Source of the DNA: Phycisphaerales bacterium
Lineage (GTDB): Bacteria; Planctomycetota; Phycisphaerae; UBA1845
Direction: 5' to 3'
Length of the DNA: 64,000 bases
Assembly: GCA_020639095.1 (NCBI GenBank)
Contig: JACKHH010000002.1
Span: 62,001 to 126,000, forward strand
Positions 1-8,575 of the stretch are shown here, in pieces (the stretch's first letter is position 1; each line of letters begins with the position of its first letter). The translations under genes and the position numbers were made by a program. The notes under the pieces were generated by a model that was not told where the DNA came from, searched no databases, and saw nothing but the letters and a program-made list of their open reading frames with translations.

Positions 1-2
1 GC

Positions 3-737
3 GTGCGTCAGATGCACGAAGATTGGGTTGATGAACTCGGCCTGTCGATGGACGAAACGCGGCGCGCGGTGTACGAAGGTCTCAAAGCCTACGACGCGTT
101 CTTCGAATTGCTGCGTACGAAGTCACGCGAAGTGATTGATCGTCTCGAAGCCAATGATGAGATCGGCGTGGTGGTGCTGGCCCGGCCTTATCACAACGAC
201 CCGGGCGTGAACCACGAGATCTGCGAGGAATTGCAGAAGCTGGGTTACCCGGTGCTCTGGCAGGATACCTTGCCGATCGACGAGGACATTCTGGAGCGGC
301 TCTTCGGCGAAGAGGTGCGCGAGGGTGCGTTCCAGTCACCGCTGTCGATCGAGGACGCGTGGAAGAACAGTTATTCGGAGAACACGTCGCGGAAGATCTG
401 GGCGGCGAAGTACGCAGCCCGTCATCCGAACCTGATTGCGCTTGAGCTTTCCAGCTTCAAGTGCGGCCACGACGCCCCGATCTACTCGAACATCGAGGAT
501 ATCATCGAGCAGAGCGGCACGCCCTACTTCTGCTTCAAGGATATCGATGAGAACAAACCGACCGGCTCGATCAAGATTCGCATCGAGACGATTGCGTATT
601 TCCTCAAGCGGTATCGCGAGAAGATGGTCTCCGACAAGCAGAAGCTGGCGGAAGTCGAAGCCAAGCTGGCCGCCTTCGAGCGCCGCCTGCGCAGCGAGCA
701 GTTCACCGGTTCGTCGCGGGCGCTGGTGACGGTCTAG
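3..737 (+). CDS. 2-hydroxyacyl-CoA dehydratase activator-type protein (DUF2229-like), C-terminal part
   Basis: Partial gene: the frame is open at the window edge and the first 244 codons seen are clearly internal. The sequence resembles the C-terminal part of the large BcrAD/BadFG-type activator proteins (DUF2229 region) that accompany 2-hydroxyglutaryl-CoA dehydratases. Seen: the segment VVLARPYHNDPGVNHEI, a following Tyr-Pro-Val-Leu stretch, and SSFKCGHDAPIY, whose single Cys could be an Fe-S ligand as in that family. In the known family the ATPase/actin-fold domain with its Fe-S cysteines lies upstream, outside this window. The tail ends in a Lys/Glu-rich helix (about residues 205-232). 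A strong hairpin terminator follows the stop. Substrate cannot be inferred from this fragment. Confidence 0.75.
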   Translation: MRQMHEDWVDELGLSMDETRRAVYEGLKAYDAFFELLRTKSREVIDRLEANDEIGVVVLARPYHNDPGVNHEICEELQKLGYPVLWQDTLPIDEDILERLFGEEVREGAFQSPLSIEDAWKNSYSENTSRKIWAAKYAARHPNLIALELSSFKCGHDAPIYSNIEDIIEQSGTPYFCFKDIDENKPTGSIKIRIETIAYFLKRYREKMVSDKQKLAEVEAKLAAFERRLRSEQFTGSSRALVTV

Positions 738-762
738 CAAGCAGACAGATCACACTGAACGA

Positions 763-807
763 AGCCCTGAAGTGGCGCGCGATGACGCGCCGCTCCAGGG
801 CTGTTTT
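763..807 (+). terminator. Rho-independent terminator after the dehydratase-activator gene
   Basis: Outer stem AGCCCTG (763-769) pairs with CAGGGCT (796-802). An inner GGCGCG/CGCGCC stem (774-779 with 786-791) closes on a 6-base loop, and a TTTT run follows at 804-807. It lies 26 bases after the stop codon, in the right orientation for the upstream gene. Confidence 0.75.
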
Positions 808-959
808 GTACTTGAATCGAGCTTGCACGCGGACGGATAGGGCGGCATCGTCGTCGCGCAATCGCATCCCGTGAAAGCACAGTCCGACCTCACAGAACGA
901 CAATTCCACCCGCCCGTTCGTGACTGTCCCTGGTTTTTTTCAGGTGCAAATGTCCTTTC

Positions 960-2087
960 TCACGGCGACTGCGGTAGATATGGCCGCCTTCCAACCTCGT
1001 CGATGTTCCAATTTCCCTCCGTGCTTTGGGTAATATCAAAGAGGATTTCGGTCCTTTCGCGTCGAAGCCGTATACAGAACTGCCTTGGTTCGTGCGTGAG
1101 GGCAATCGCCGGTTCGTTCGCGAACAGGTGTGCTGGTGTAATTCCGTTCGAAACATTCGGCGGTTGCATGTATTCGTAGTCGCCGAGTGCATCGAGCGAC
1201 CACAAACGTTGCCCCGTATTCGTTGCGACTATAAAGCGCGCACCGTATTCGAAGTTTGTGTTGTCTGGAAGTAGTGCATGCATGAGGAACAATGGACTTC
1301 CCGAAACCGCGATGGATTCAATGACACCGCAAAAGTCCTCAGGACAACTGTCACGAGATCGCCCGAGAAGCACCTCCTCTTCCTTGCTGACCAAGAGCCT
1401 TCCAGTAATCAGCGAATAGAATCTCCAAACTGTCCTAGGCAAAGAGAGAGGTGTTTCGCCTGAGCTATCTTGTTCGCAACCGTCGTTCCACTCGGATATC
1501 TGGAAGGCCGCGACCGACTCGCTCGCATCGACAAGGAACTGCATTACGAATGGGCGGGGTATTGGTGCCGGATACATGTTAATCAGCACATCGGGAACAC
1601 ACTGGCGATAACGGTAATTCGCAATCTCATCTCCTGCGGTGTCGAGCATGACGACCGACAATATGCTCGAGTTCGTTTCTACGCAGTTACCATTGTCCGC
1701 TTTCGCCGAAGGCACTGACTCCGCTGCCTCGTACGCAAACCCAGCAGCGATGCCTCTATCTGTGATAAGAGGTTTCTGCAGCAAGTATCCTTTCCTGCCT
1801 TGCCAAGTAATGTGATTGGTAGCTTCTACCGTATACTCAGCGGTTGACGTTGTTGTAACACAGTCCGGATCGATAGTTAGCTTGAATTCCCTAGATCGTG
1901 ACCAAACAGTGATACGTGTGCGAGGCTCGAATCCGTAACCCGGCCTCCGGCGCCATGAATTGGGCTCGCTCTCCACACTGCGCCATGTCCGAGTTTCGGA
2001 TGCGAGCCGCAGTGCAACCACAATTGCCGAAACAATACATGCCACTGAAACCGTTGCGTAGATCCAGAGGACATGGGACTTGCGCAT
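960..2087 (-). CDS. Orphan membrane-anchored protein, unknown function
   Basis: 375 residues with one N-terminal hydrophobic segment (about residues 7-27, WIYATVSVACIVSAIVVAL) followed by a long hydrophilic part, so probably anchored with its body outside the cytoplasm. The ATG is preceded by AGGAA with a 7-base spacer. The body has several cysteines (for example DPDCVTTT, GNCVET, RQCVPD, NDGCEQD, DSCPEDFCG) that could form disulfides, and alternating hydrophobic stretches that suggest a beta-rich fold. I recognise no family. Base composition looks more A/T-rich than the neighbours, and it lies between a terminator and the RAYT/REP element, so it may be a recent acquisition. No partner gene is evident. 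Confidence 0.65.
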   Translation of the reverse strand: MRKSHVLWIYATVSVACIVSAIVVALRLASETRTWRSVESEPNSWRRRPGYGFEPRTRITVWSRSREFKLTIDPDCVTTTSTAEYTVEATNHITWQGRKGYLLQKPLITDRGIAAGFAYEAAESVPSAKADNGNCVETNSSILSVVMLDTAGDEIANYRYRQCVPDVLINMYPAPIPRPFVMQFLVDASESVAAFQISEWNDGCEQDSSGETPLSLPRTVWRFYSLITGRLLVSKEEEVLLGRSRDSCPEDFCGVIESIAVSGSPLFLMHALLPDNTNFEYGARFIVATNTGQRLWSLDALGDYEYMQPPNVSNGITPAHLFANEPAIALTHEPRQFCIRLRRERTEILFDITQSTEGNWNIDEVGRRPYLPQSP

Positions 2088-2225
2088 TGCGTCATTCCTA
2101 AGGTGGACAACCCTCGTAGCAGACCTGCTAAGCAGCCGCTGCAGTCAAATGAAGGCTGCACGTGCGATATCTCATGCAGGAAACCCTACAAAACCTCTGA
2201 TCCCAGTTCGCGCCGGTAGAATGGC

Positions 2226-2266
2226 CGGGTGGCCCACCCCTTCACGGGGTGGGGTCACGATGATCG
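2226..2266 (+). repeat. REP-like palindrome, left copy of a 41-bp inverted repeat flanking the RAYT
   Basis: This 41-base sequence is the exact reverse complement of 2938-2978. It contains two mutually exclusive hairpins: GGGTGG-C-CCACCC (2227-2239), and CCCACCCC (2233-2240) pairing with GGGGTGGG (2246-2253) over a TTCAC loop. The position, flanking a RAYT with the second copy inverted, is that of a REP pair. Confidence 0.85.
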
Positions 2267-2320
2267 CGTGCCGCCTGAGATCACTGGGTTTGTGCGCGCC
2301 TGCGACTTACCTTCGCTGTC

Positions 2321-2902
2321 ATGCCGTCGCGTCTCCGCCGAGTCAACGAACCGGGGCACGTTCACTTCTGGACCATATCATGCTATCGACGACTTCACTT
2401 TTTCCACGATGACGGTATGAAACGCGTCGTGGTCGAAGCCCTCGATCAGATGCGCACGAAGTTCGGCATCTGCCTGATGGCGTATGTGGTCATACCCGAG
2501 CACGTTCACGTTCTGCTTTTACCGCATCGCCGCGGCGAAGACCAGCCAATCTCGATTACCGACTTGCTGCTTTGCTTCAAGCAGCATGTCGGGTGCTTCG
2601 GCAAAGAGCGGTTGCGCGAAGTCTGCCGCCGCGACGGAAGATTGTGGTCCGACCCGTTCAATCGCTGGGCGTATGGTGAATTCGACAAGCGTGATTTGAT
2701 GAACACCCGCGGATACGACCGCAACATCGTCAGCGAATCCGAGCTGCGCTAGAAGGCTGATTACATTCACAAGAACCCAATCACGCGCGGGCTGGTGGCA
2801 ACAGCCGATGCCTGGGCGTGGAGCAGCTACCGGTACTACGAACTCCGCGATGTGTCGATCCTGCGAATGGATTGGGACGGCGCTTGGCCGCTGCTTTGGT
2901 GA
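2321..2902 (+). pseudogene. REP-associated tyrosine transposase (RAYT, IS200-like Y1 family) with an internal stop
   Basis: A Y1/HUH single-strand transposase of the RAYT group, which are generally single-copy enzymes acting on REP palindromes. The HUH metal-binding motif is seen as PEHVHVLL with H61 and H63. The frame has a TAG at codon 144 (2750-2752), yet continues perfectly for 49 more codons with the family's C-terminal signature ADYIHKNPITRGL, containing the likely catalytic Tyr148, and then WAWSSYRYY, ending in TGA at 2900-2902. The stop therefore separates the HUH site from its Tyr. A change from CAG to TAG (ELRQKADYIHKNP) is the simplest explanation. Because the remainder is undecayed, the lesion is recent, a sequencing error, or read through. 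Flanking 41-bp inverted repeats support the identification. Confidence 0.85.
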
Positions 2903-2937
2903 GGGTGGACCAGGTGATAGCGCCGCATGCAGTTGCA

Positions 2938-2978
2938 CGATCATCGTGACCCCACCCCGTGAAGGGGTGGGCCACCCG
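2938..2978 (-). repeat. REP-like palindrome, right copy (inverted) of the 41-bp repeat
   Basis: Perfect reverse complement of 2226-2266, starting 35 bases after the RAYT stop. The two copies enclose the transposase with 671 bases between them. Identity stops abruptly at both ends, so the 41 bp look like the conserved unit. Confidence 0.85.
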
Positions 2979-3052
2979 ACTGCCGATGTGCAAGAGATTT
3001 CGTCAAAGGAAGGACCGCTGCGCCGACAGCGTCAAACGCATCGTGACACGCG

Positions 3053-3691
3053 CTACGCGCAATCACCAAAGCGCCGCCCCCGCCAACCCACCAGCATCCC
3101 CGCCCCAACCAGCAGCAGCAACGTGCCCGGCTCGGGGACGAGAGCGAGCGAGGCGACGGTACCCGCAGCCGAGAATGAACTGTCGTCGGCGAGAAGCGTA
3201 AACAGCCGACCTTCGAATTCATCCAATGGGGGAGGGTAGGTCGGAATCGACACATTGTCGAAGACGGCCGCATCGTGGTCGCTAAGTACAATGCCAGAAG
3301 AAACTGGTATGCCCCGGAAACTCAATGACTCATCGATCATCTGGTATAGGTCATCACCCAGAAACCCGTTTGTAACCGCTACAAAGCTATCCAAACCTGT
3401 ATCAATCGTTGACTGATTGCCAATCTGGATGCTGGACGAAACAACGATGGAGTCGTAATAATTCGCGCGTGTCGGATCATCCGGATTGCTGTCCGGCGTG
3501 GCTGAGTCAAACGTAAACGTCCCCGTAACCACGGTGCCATTAGGAATGGTCCAGCCAAGTCCGACCAGGTCTTCGAACAAGGATGTAACGCCTTCAAACT
3601 TGAAGGTAACCAAGTCGGCGCTAGCATGGATCGGCACCAACAGCGTCGCCAGGAGCACGGCGGCTGCGGACATGAGCCGGGACGGGTTCAT
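3053..3691 (-). CDS. Secreted PEP-CTERM sorting-domain protein
   Basis: 212 residues. A signal peptide (about residues 1-25: basic start, hydrophobic SAAAVLLATLLV, cleavage near ASA-DL) leads into a beta-rich Asp/Ser/Thr/Gly-rich body with spaced DS and DD motifs. The C-terminus is a classic PEP-CTERM tail: VPEPGT, a hydrophobic segment LLLLVGAGMLVGW, then the basic cluster RGRR. In the known system exosortase cleaves at this tail and the protein passes to the cell surface, usually in genomes with an extracellular-polysaccharide locus such as the one downstream here. GAGGAG lies 8 bases before the ATG. The body's function is unknown. Confidence 0.88.
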   Translation of the reverse strand: MNPSRLMSAAAVLLATLLVPIHASADLVTFKFEGVTSLFEDLVGLGWTIPNGTVVTGTFTFDSATPDSNPDDPTRANYYDSIVVSSSIQIGNQSTIDTGLDSFVAVTNGFLGDDLYQMIDESLSFRGIPVSSGIVLSDHDAAVFDNVSIPTYPPPLDEFEGRLFTLLADDSSFSAAGTVASLALVPEPGTLLLLVGAGMLVGWRGRRFGDCA

Positions 3692-3817
3692 TCGCGTTTC
3701 TCCTCATCACCCCCGAGCGTGCATTGTACCGTTTTCCGGCCCGCCGACGAAAGGCGTAATCGCTGCGGCTGCGGGTTCTTTCGCCGTCCCGGTTTGAGAT
3801 TTGCCAACGCGGGCGGC

Positions 3818-3869
3818 TGTGGGACCGGCTTTCCAGCCGGTCTTGACCGGCTGGAAAGCCGGTCCCACA
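3818..3869. repeat. Long perfect palindrome, GGCTT..CAGCC loop family
   Basis: Two 25-base arms (3818-3842 and 3845-3869) are exact reverse complements separated only by TT. Each arm is itself a hairpin, GACCGGC-TTTCCA-GCCGGTC style, so the element is two inverted palindromes back to back. The core GGCTT(T)CCAGCC recurs at 58373-58453 and 45732-45755 with different but compensating outer stems. No T-run follows, so it is unlikely to be a simple terminator. Confidence 0.85.
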
Positions 3870-4090
3870 TGCCTGGTCCGCTTGATCATGGCATCGGGCG
3901 GGCTGCAATGCATAAGTGGCTGTGCCGGCCCAAGTTGCAGCCGGGCACGCTCTCGCTGCTGGTCGCAGGCGCAGTCATTTGTACGCGTCAGAGACCCGTA
4001 ACTTTCGCCGGTCTCGGCGTCCTCGGGACGGCGTTCCTGCCACGGCGATTCCTGAATGATGGACGCGCTTCTTGATTCCCCCTCACCCTG

Positions 4091-4110
4091 CCTCTCCCCC
4101 AGGGGAGAGG
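4091..4110. repeat. Short palindrome CCTCTCCCC/GGGGAGAGG
   Basis: A 9-bp perfect stem (4091-4099 with 4102-4110) over a two-base loop. It is not followed by a T-run on either strand, so it is better read as a dispersed palindromic element than a terminator. Confidence 0.6.
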
Positions 4111-4181
4111 GGTTGGCGCACTCACCGAAATTCAGCCCCTCACTTGCTCCGCATTGCACACACTGACCAACCTCATGGTCC

Positions 4182-5177
4182 TTACATCGCTTGCATGAGG
4201 TACGCGATAAGGACGTAGGCCTCGGCTGTTCGTTTGGGGCCGGGGGTGTTCATCATGCGGCGGGCGGTGGCCTGCAGGTGGCGCATGCGGAAAAAGCTGT
4301 AGAACACGGTGACACCATCCTGCCCGCCGGTGACGGCTTGGTCGGTGACGCTGATGGAGGTCGCGCCCGACGCAGCCATGTCCTTGCTGAGTTGTTCGAG
4401 TTCCTCGCTGCTGGTGCCGAACAGGAATTCGCGGAAGGCTTCGATCTCGTCGGTGCTCGGTTCCGGCGCGGCGAAGAAGTCGACGAAGCGCGCGTCGCAA
4501 CCGGCTTGAAAGAGCGCGAACATCTCGTGCGTACCGCTGAGCGTACCGCCAACAACTGTTATCTTCTGACGCGCGTTCCACGTCGCTTCCAGAATGGGGA
4601 AAAAGTCACGCACGCGATACGTCAGGCGGCGATCCCAAATCTGCGACAACGCTGCCACCGCACGCGACCGCACCTCGTGATCGAGGTCATGATCCGAAGC
4701 AAGCGCCGACAGCACCTCTTCGATGAGCTTGGTGTACATGCACGCGTGCATACGATCGATCACGCGCGCGCGAAGCCGGTCGCGCTCCGCACCCGCCAGC
4801 ACTTCATCGCACACGTGGCGCAGGAAGCGATAGAAATTGCTCTCCGCCATCGCGAGCGCCCTGCCGATCAGCGCCCGTGTGGGCAGCAGGAACTCAAAGT
4901 TCGCGGGCGTCGCGTGGCTCAATGTCTCAACCAGCGTGTGCAGACCACGCTCGCGCGAGCCGAGGGTCTGGCTGGCGCGCGGCGATGGATACCGCGCGAG
5001 AATGTCGCCGAGGTTTTCGAGCGACGAAACGTAGTGACGGACTTCGCCGGCGAGTTCCTGTGCGTCAGGATGATCGCTAGCGCAGACCTGCGAATAGACC
5101 TGCTCGATGGCTGCACGTTCCTCCGTGTCGAAGGGACTGTGCAGACCGTACAGGATGGGAACGGCTCGACTACCCAT
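4182..5177 (-). CDS. Unknown 331-residue mostly helical protein
   Basis: I do not recognise a family. The protein appears soluble and helical, without signal peptide or membrane segment, and ends YVLIAYLMQAM. The N-terminus MGSRAVPILYGLHSPFDTEER resembles a cytosolic protein; the middle (about 100-190) carries repeated amphipathic helices with many Leu, Arg and Ala, including HACMYTKLIEEVLSALASDHD, possibly helical-repeat-like. The opposite strand is also open (4191-5243) but has the His/Val/Arg-rich composition of a shadow, whereas this strand gives a natural protein. It precedes the sugar dehydratase gene on the same strand but is separated by 143 bases, so an operon is uncertain. Confidence 0.6.
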   Translation of the reverse strand: MGSRAVPILYGLHSPFDTEERAAIEQVYSQVCASDHPDAQELAGEVRHYVSSLENLGDILARYPSPRASQTLGSRERGLHTLVETLSHATPANFEFLLPTRALIGRALAMAESNFYRFLRHVCDEVLAGAERDRLRARVIDRMHACMYTKLIEEVLSALASDHDLDHEVRSRAVAALSQIWDRRLTYRVRDFFPILEATWNARQKITVVGGTLSGTHEMFALFQAGCDARFVDFFAAPEPSTDEIEAFREFLFGTSSEELEQLSKDMAASGATSISVTDQAVTGGQDGVTVFYSFFRMRHLQATARRMMNTPGPKRTAEAYVLIAYLMQAM

Positions 5178-5320
5178 TTTGGATCAATCCACGACGAGGT
5201 ACGCAGACGCCCTTGCGAAGTTATCTGCCGCGCGTTGGACTGACTTATACCGGTACAGGCGCGCACAGTCGACAAAAACCGCCGCGTTGAAGCGTGAAGG
5301 CGTTTTGATTGAAAGAGAAG

Positions 5321-7306
5321 CTACGCGCGTTTCGCGGAAACTTGTGCGCCGGTGGCTGGGGCGGGTGCTCCGCTGGCGACGGCGGGTTGGTACTCGGGCA
5401 CGATATCGCCGAGCATGCCGCGGATTTCGTCGGGCGTGGCGCTATCCGCCGACGCGATCAGCTTGTCGATGCGCTCGCGCTGGTCGTCCCAATCCTCGGG
5501 GCGCGATTCCCAGATGCCGATCTTGGGGTGGCTCGTCGCGGTGACGTTTTCACCGTCAATGAGCAATTCCTCGTAGAGCTTCTCGCCGGGCCGCGTGCCC
5601 GTGAAGACGATCTCGATTTCCTCGCCGACGCGCAGACCGCTCAGCGTGATCATGTTCGTCGCAAGATCAACGATCTTCACCGGCTCGCCCATTTCGAGCA
5701 CGTACACCTCGCCGCCGCGTCCCATCGTGCCCGCCTGCAAGACGAGCTGCGACGCTTCGGGAATGGTCATGAAGTAGCGCGTCATTTCGGGGTGCGTCAC
5801 CGTCACCGGTCCACCGGCTGCGATTTGCCGGCGGAAGATCGGAATCACGCTGCCGCTCGAACCCAGCACGTTGCCGAAACGCACGGTGACGAACTGCACG
5901 CTCGACTGCTTGCCGAACTGCTGCACGAAGATTTCCGCGACGCGCTTGCTGCACCCCATGACGCTCGTGGGATTGACGGCTTTGTCCGTCGAGATCATCA
6001 CCATCTTCTCGACGTTGAATTCATCGGCGGCCAGCGCCACAGTGCGCGTGCCGACGATGTTGTTCTTGATCGCTTCGCCGGGATTGCACTCCATCATGGG
6101 GACGTGCTTGTGAGCGGCCGCGTGAAATACGGTGTTTGGGCGGTAGTGGTCGAATACGTCGCGGACGCGCGTGGCGTCGCAGATATCCGCCACAATCGGA
6201 ACGATGTCGAGCGTGGGGTGCGCCGCGATCAGCTCGCGGTGAATCTCGAAAAGTGCGTTTTCCGCCTGCTCGACGAGAATGAGTTGATCGGGCTGGAAAG
6301 GTGCGATTTGCCGGCACATCTCGCTGCCGATGCTTCCGCCCGCGCCGGTGACGACGATGCGTTTCCCGCAGAGCTGCGCCCCGATGGCGTCGATGTCGAG
6401 ACTCACCGGCTCGCGACCCAGCAAGTCTTCGATGTCCACCTTGCGAAGCTGGCTGACCTCGACACCACCCGTGATCAGCGCCGACATCGGCGGAATCGTA
6501 CGGAAACGAAGGTTGTTGCCCTTGCACAGGTCAACAACGCTGCGGAGTTCGCGTGGTTTGGCTTCAGGCATGGCGATGAGCAGTTCGTCAACGCCGTAAC
6601 GCTCGCAGATGTCCGTGATTTCGTGCGTCCTGCCAATGACCTCGGTGCCGTGGATGCGGTGACCGATGCGCGACACGTCGTCATCGACCAAACCGACCAC
6701 GTCATAGCCCAATTCCGGGCGACGCAGGATTTCGCGGATGAGGTTGTCGCCCGCATCGCCCGCGCCAACAATCAAAATGCGCGTCGCGGATTCCGAATGC
6801 CCACCGCGGATGAACTCGTAGTAGGAACGCACGAGCACGCGCATCCCCGAGACCATCGCGATCGTCGCCGCCCAATCGATCAGGAAAACGGATTGCCGAA
6901 GTCCCAACTGTGGATCGAAGAAGAACTTCCCGGTGAGTGAGCGGGAGATGTTCTCCACCACGAAGTAGGCGAAGACAACGATAAACGAGCTGATCTGCGA
7001 CGCCACGGCGATCGACGCGAGATCGCGCAAGCTGACGTAGCGCCACGACCCCTGATACTGCCGCATGGCGCCGAACACGATCATCTTGACCGGCAAGACG
7101 AGCAGCAGCAGGCGCGGAAACAAACCGCCGAACCAGCTCTGCATACCGTGGAAGTTGTACGCCAACCCGAATGCCGACAGCAGGCTGACGGCGAAGATCA
7201 GGACATGCGCGGTGATCGAAATCTGATTGCGGTAGTTGGCCGCCCGCTCAAAGAGCTGTGCGCCGATGGGTTGGCGTGACGCGGGATTGTGCTCTGGTGT
7301 CGGCAT
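5321..7306 (-). CDS. Membrane-bound nucleotide-sugar 4,6-dehydratase (CapD/WbpM/PglF family)
   Basis: 661 residues, the normal length for the long membrane form of this family. About four transmembrane segments fill the first 165 residues, then a first Rossmann motif ILIVGAGDAG (about 175) and the catalytic SDR domain with VTGAGGSIGSE (about 317-327). The active site shows STDKAVNP followed by SVMGCSK (about 437-453), that is Met-x3-Lys where most SDRs have Tyr-x3-Lys, as in WbpM and PglF. Those enzymes convert UDP-GlcNAc to UDP-4-keto-6-deoxy sugars for surface glycans. It lies 9 kb from the main polysaccharide block on the opposite strand and probably supplies it. The exact sugar stereochemistry is not readable. 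Confidence 0.9.
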   Translation of the reverse strand: MPTPEHNPASRQPIGAQLFERAANYRNQISITAHVLIFAVSLLSAFGLAYNFHGMQSWFGGLFPRLLLLVLPVKMIVFGAMRQYQGSWRYVSLRDLASIAVASQISSFIVVFAYFVVENISRSLTGKFFFDPQLGLRQSVFLIDWAATIAMVSGMRVLVRSYYEFIRGGHSESATRILIVGAGDAGDNLIREILRRPELGYDVVGLVDDDVSRIGHRIHGTEVIGRTHEITDICERYGVDELLIAMPEAKPRELRSVVDLCKGNNLRFRTIPPMSALITGGVEVSQLRKVDIEDLLGREPVSLDIDAIGAQLCGKRIVVTGAGGSIGSEMCRQIAPFQPDQLILVEQAENALFEIHRELIAAHPTLDIVPIVADICDATRVRDVFDHYRPNTVFHAAAHKHVPMMECNPGEAIKNNIVGTRTVALAADEFNVEKMVMISTDKAVNPTSVMGCSKRVAEIFVQQFGKQSSVQFVTVRFGNVLGSSGSVIPIFRRQIAAGGPVTVTHPEMTRYFMTIPEASQLVLQAGTMGRGGEVYVLEMGEPVKIVDLATNMITLSGLRVGEEIEIVFTGTRPGEKLYEELLIDGENVTATSHPKIGIWESRPEDWDDQRERIDKLIASADSATPDEIRGMLGDIVPEYQPAVASGAPAPATGAQVSAKRA

Positions 7307-7411
7307 CGTTGCAGCAAATCACTCGAGGACAGGAGTACTGCCTGTAACCATGCCAAACCCAACGCATCAGACCTGCCCGGAAATTGCGGGCCCCGGCACG
7401 ACGTTTGTCGG

Positions 7412-8575
7412 CTAGCGCTCGGCGCGGGACAGTGCGCGCAGCTCCAGATCGTCGCCCGTATCCGACTTGAACCGGGGATCGATCTGCTGGCGAATCTGAT
7501 CGGCGAAGACGGCGAACGGTGACGTTCGATGGCTGATACGCAGCGCGTCGGCAGAACTGAGCGCTTCGGAATCGCGCCCGTCCAACCAAAGCAGGTAGAC
7601 GTAAAGCCCGGCATATCCATCGTCATCAGGGTACGCATCCACCACTGCGCTCAAGTACTGAAGCAAGTCGCTTCCGCGGGCTGCCGTGTCCAGCGTGTCG
7701 GCCAGTGGCCGCCGTATCGTGAACAGGTCGTCGCGCTTCGGCGCCACTGTTTCCAGATACGCCACCGCGGACGCCGTTCGCCGATCGGCAGCCGCACTCA
7801 GAATTCGTCCAACGAGCGGATCAAGCGCGTCGGGATGCAACAATATCGCGTTGTCAAAATCCTGAGCACCGCGCCAGAACTCACCCTGCCGCATCGACGT
7901 CCAACCCTGACTGACATAGCGATCGAATTTCGCATCCAGGCGTTCAGCCAGATACTCGGCATGCGTTTTCCGCGGGGCGGAGTAGTCGATCCCCGCGTCG
8001 TCGTAGGGATTCGCCAACGTCTCGTTGGTCATCTGATCGCGAATCGCCCCACCCTCAAGCTTGCTGTAAAGACGATGATGGAAACTGCCCAGGAATACGG
8101 CCATTCGATCTTCTGCAATGATGTTTGCCGAGCTGGACGTTGAAAAAACGGGACGGGGAGGCACGTAGAACGCGCCCCGACCATTGAACGCCGGTCCGGC
8201 GTAGTACTGCATTGACGAGGTCCGCGAAAACGGAACCATGAGGGAGACACCACCGCCACCGAGCGCGCGCACACCACCGAACGACGGCGCACTCGGAGCC
8301 ACCCCTCCACCAAAACTGCGCGCACTGGCGGCTGATCCGGAGTTCACAAATCCGAGCTGGCTTACCCCGCCACCGCCTCCGCCAATTCCAGATCCCGATG
8401 GCGACCCCAAGAGCCTCCCAGAGCGAAGCGTGAAATCCAATGAACGGGTGGTGCTATCACCGCGAATATCCTGCCCGAGTGCAACCGGCGCATACGCCGA
8501 GGCAACGACGAGCGCGGCCACCAGACCCCGTCGCACGGAGGACCTACCCGAGAATCCACCAACTGAAGTCGGCAC
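7412..8575 (-). CDS. Secreted Gly-rich protein with TPR-like C-terminal half, unknown function
   Basis: A signal peptide (RRGLVAALVVASAYAPVALG, cleaved near LGQ) precedes a Gly/Ser-rich low-complexity stretch with repeated FGGGV-type motifs (about residues 45-105). A second half (about 180-380) of helical pairs follows, with text such as GEFWRGAQDFDNAILLHPDALDP, typical of tetratricopeptide repeats. The GTG at 8575 is chosen because GGGGAGG lies just upstream; a TTG 21 bases further out (8596) is also possible. The mix of a disordered Gly-rich part and TPR suggests a periplasmic or surface scaffold, but no family is certain. It is divergent from the DUF2723 gene. Confidence 0.65.
   Translation of the reverse strand: MPTSVGGFSGRSSVRRGLVAALVVASAYAPVALGQDIRGDSTTRSLDFTLRSGRLLGSPSGSGIGGGGGGVSQLGFVNSGSAASARSFGGGVAPSAPSFGGVRALGGGGVSLMVPFSRTSSMQYYAGPAFNGRGAFYVPPRPVFSTSSSANIIAEDRMAVFLGSFHHRLYSKLEGGAIRDQMTNETLANPYDDAGIDYSAPRKTHAEYLAERLDAKFDRYVSQGWTSMRQGEFWRGAQDFDNAILLHPDALDPLVGRILSAAADRRTASAVAYLETVAPKRDDLFTIRRPLADTLDTAARGSDLLQYLSAVVDAYPDDDGYAGLYVYLLWLDGRDSEALSSADALRISHRTSPFAVFADQIRQQIDPRFKSDTGDDLELRALSRAER

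Larger units (their letters stand above)
3692..4181. other. Gene-free stretch with two palindromes
   Basis: About 490 bases between two leftward genes. It holds a 52-base near-perfect palindrome (3818-3869) and a smaller one (4091-4110), annotated separately. No convincing coding frame or promoter was seen. Confidence 0.5.

Noticed and set aside
4191..5243. 350-codon plus-strand frame opposite the unknown protein
   Set aside because: Composition is atypical (His-, Val- and Arg-rich, no hydrophobic core pattern); the minus frame looks natural.
5309..6940. 543-codon open frame on the plus strand inside the dehydratase gene
   Set aside because: It lies antisense to a protein with full dehydratase motifs and has the His/Arg/Asp-rich composition of a shadow.
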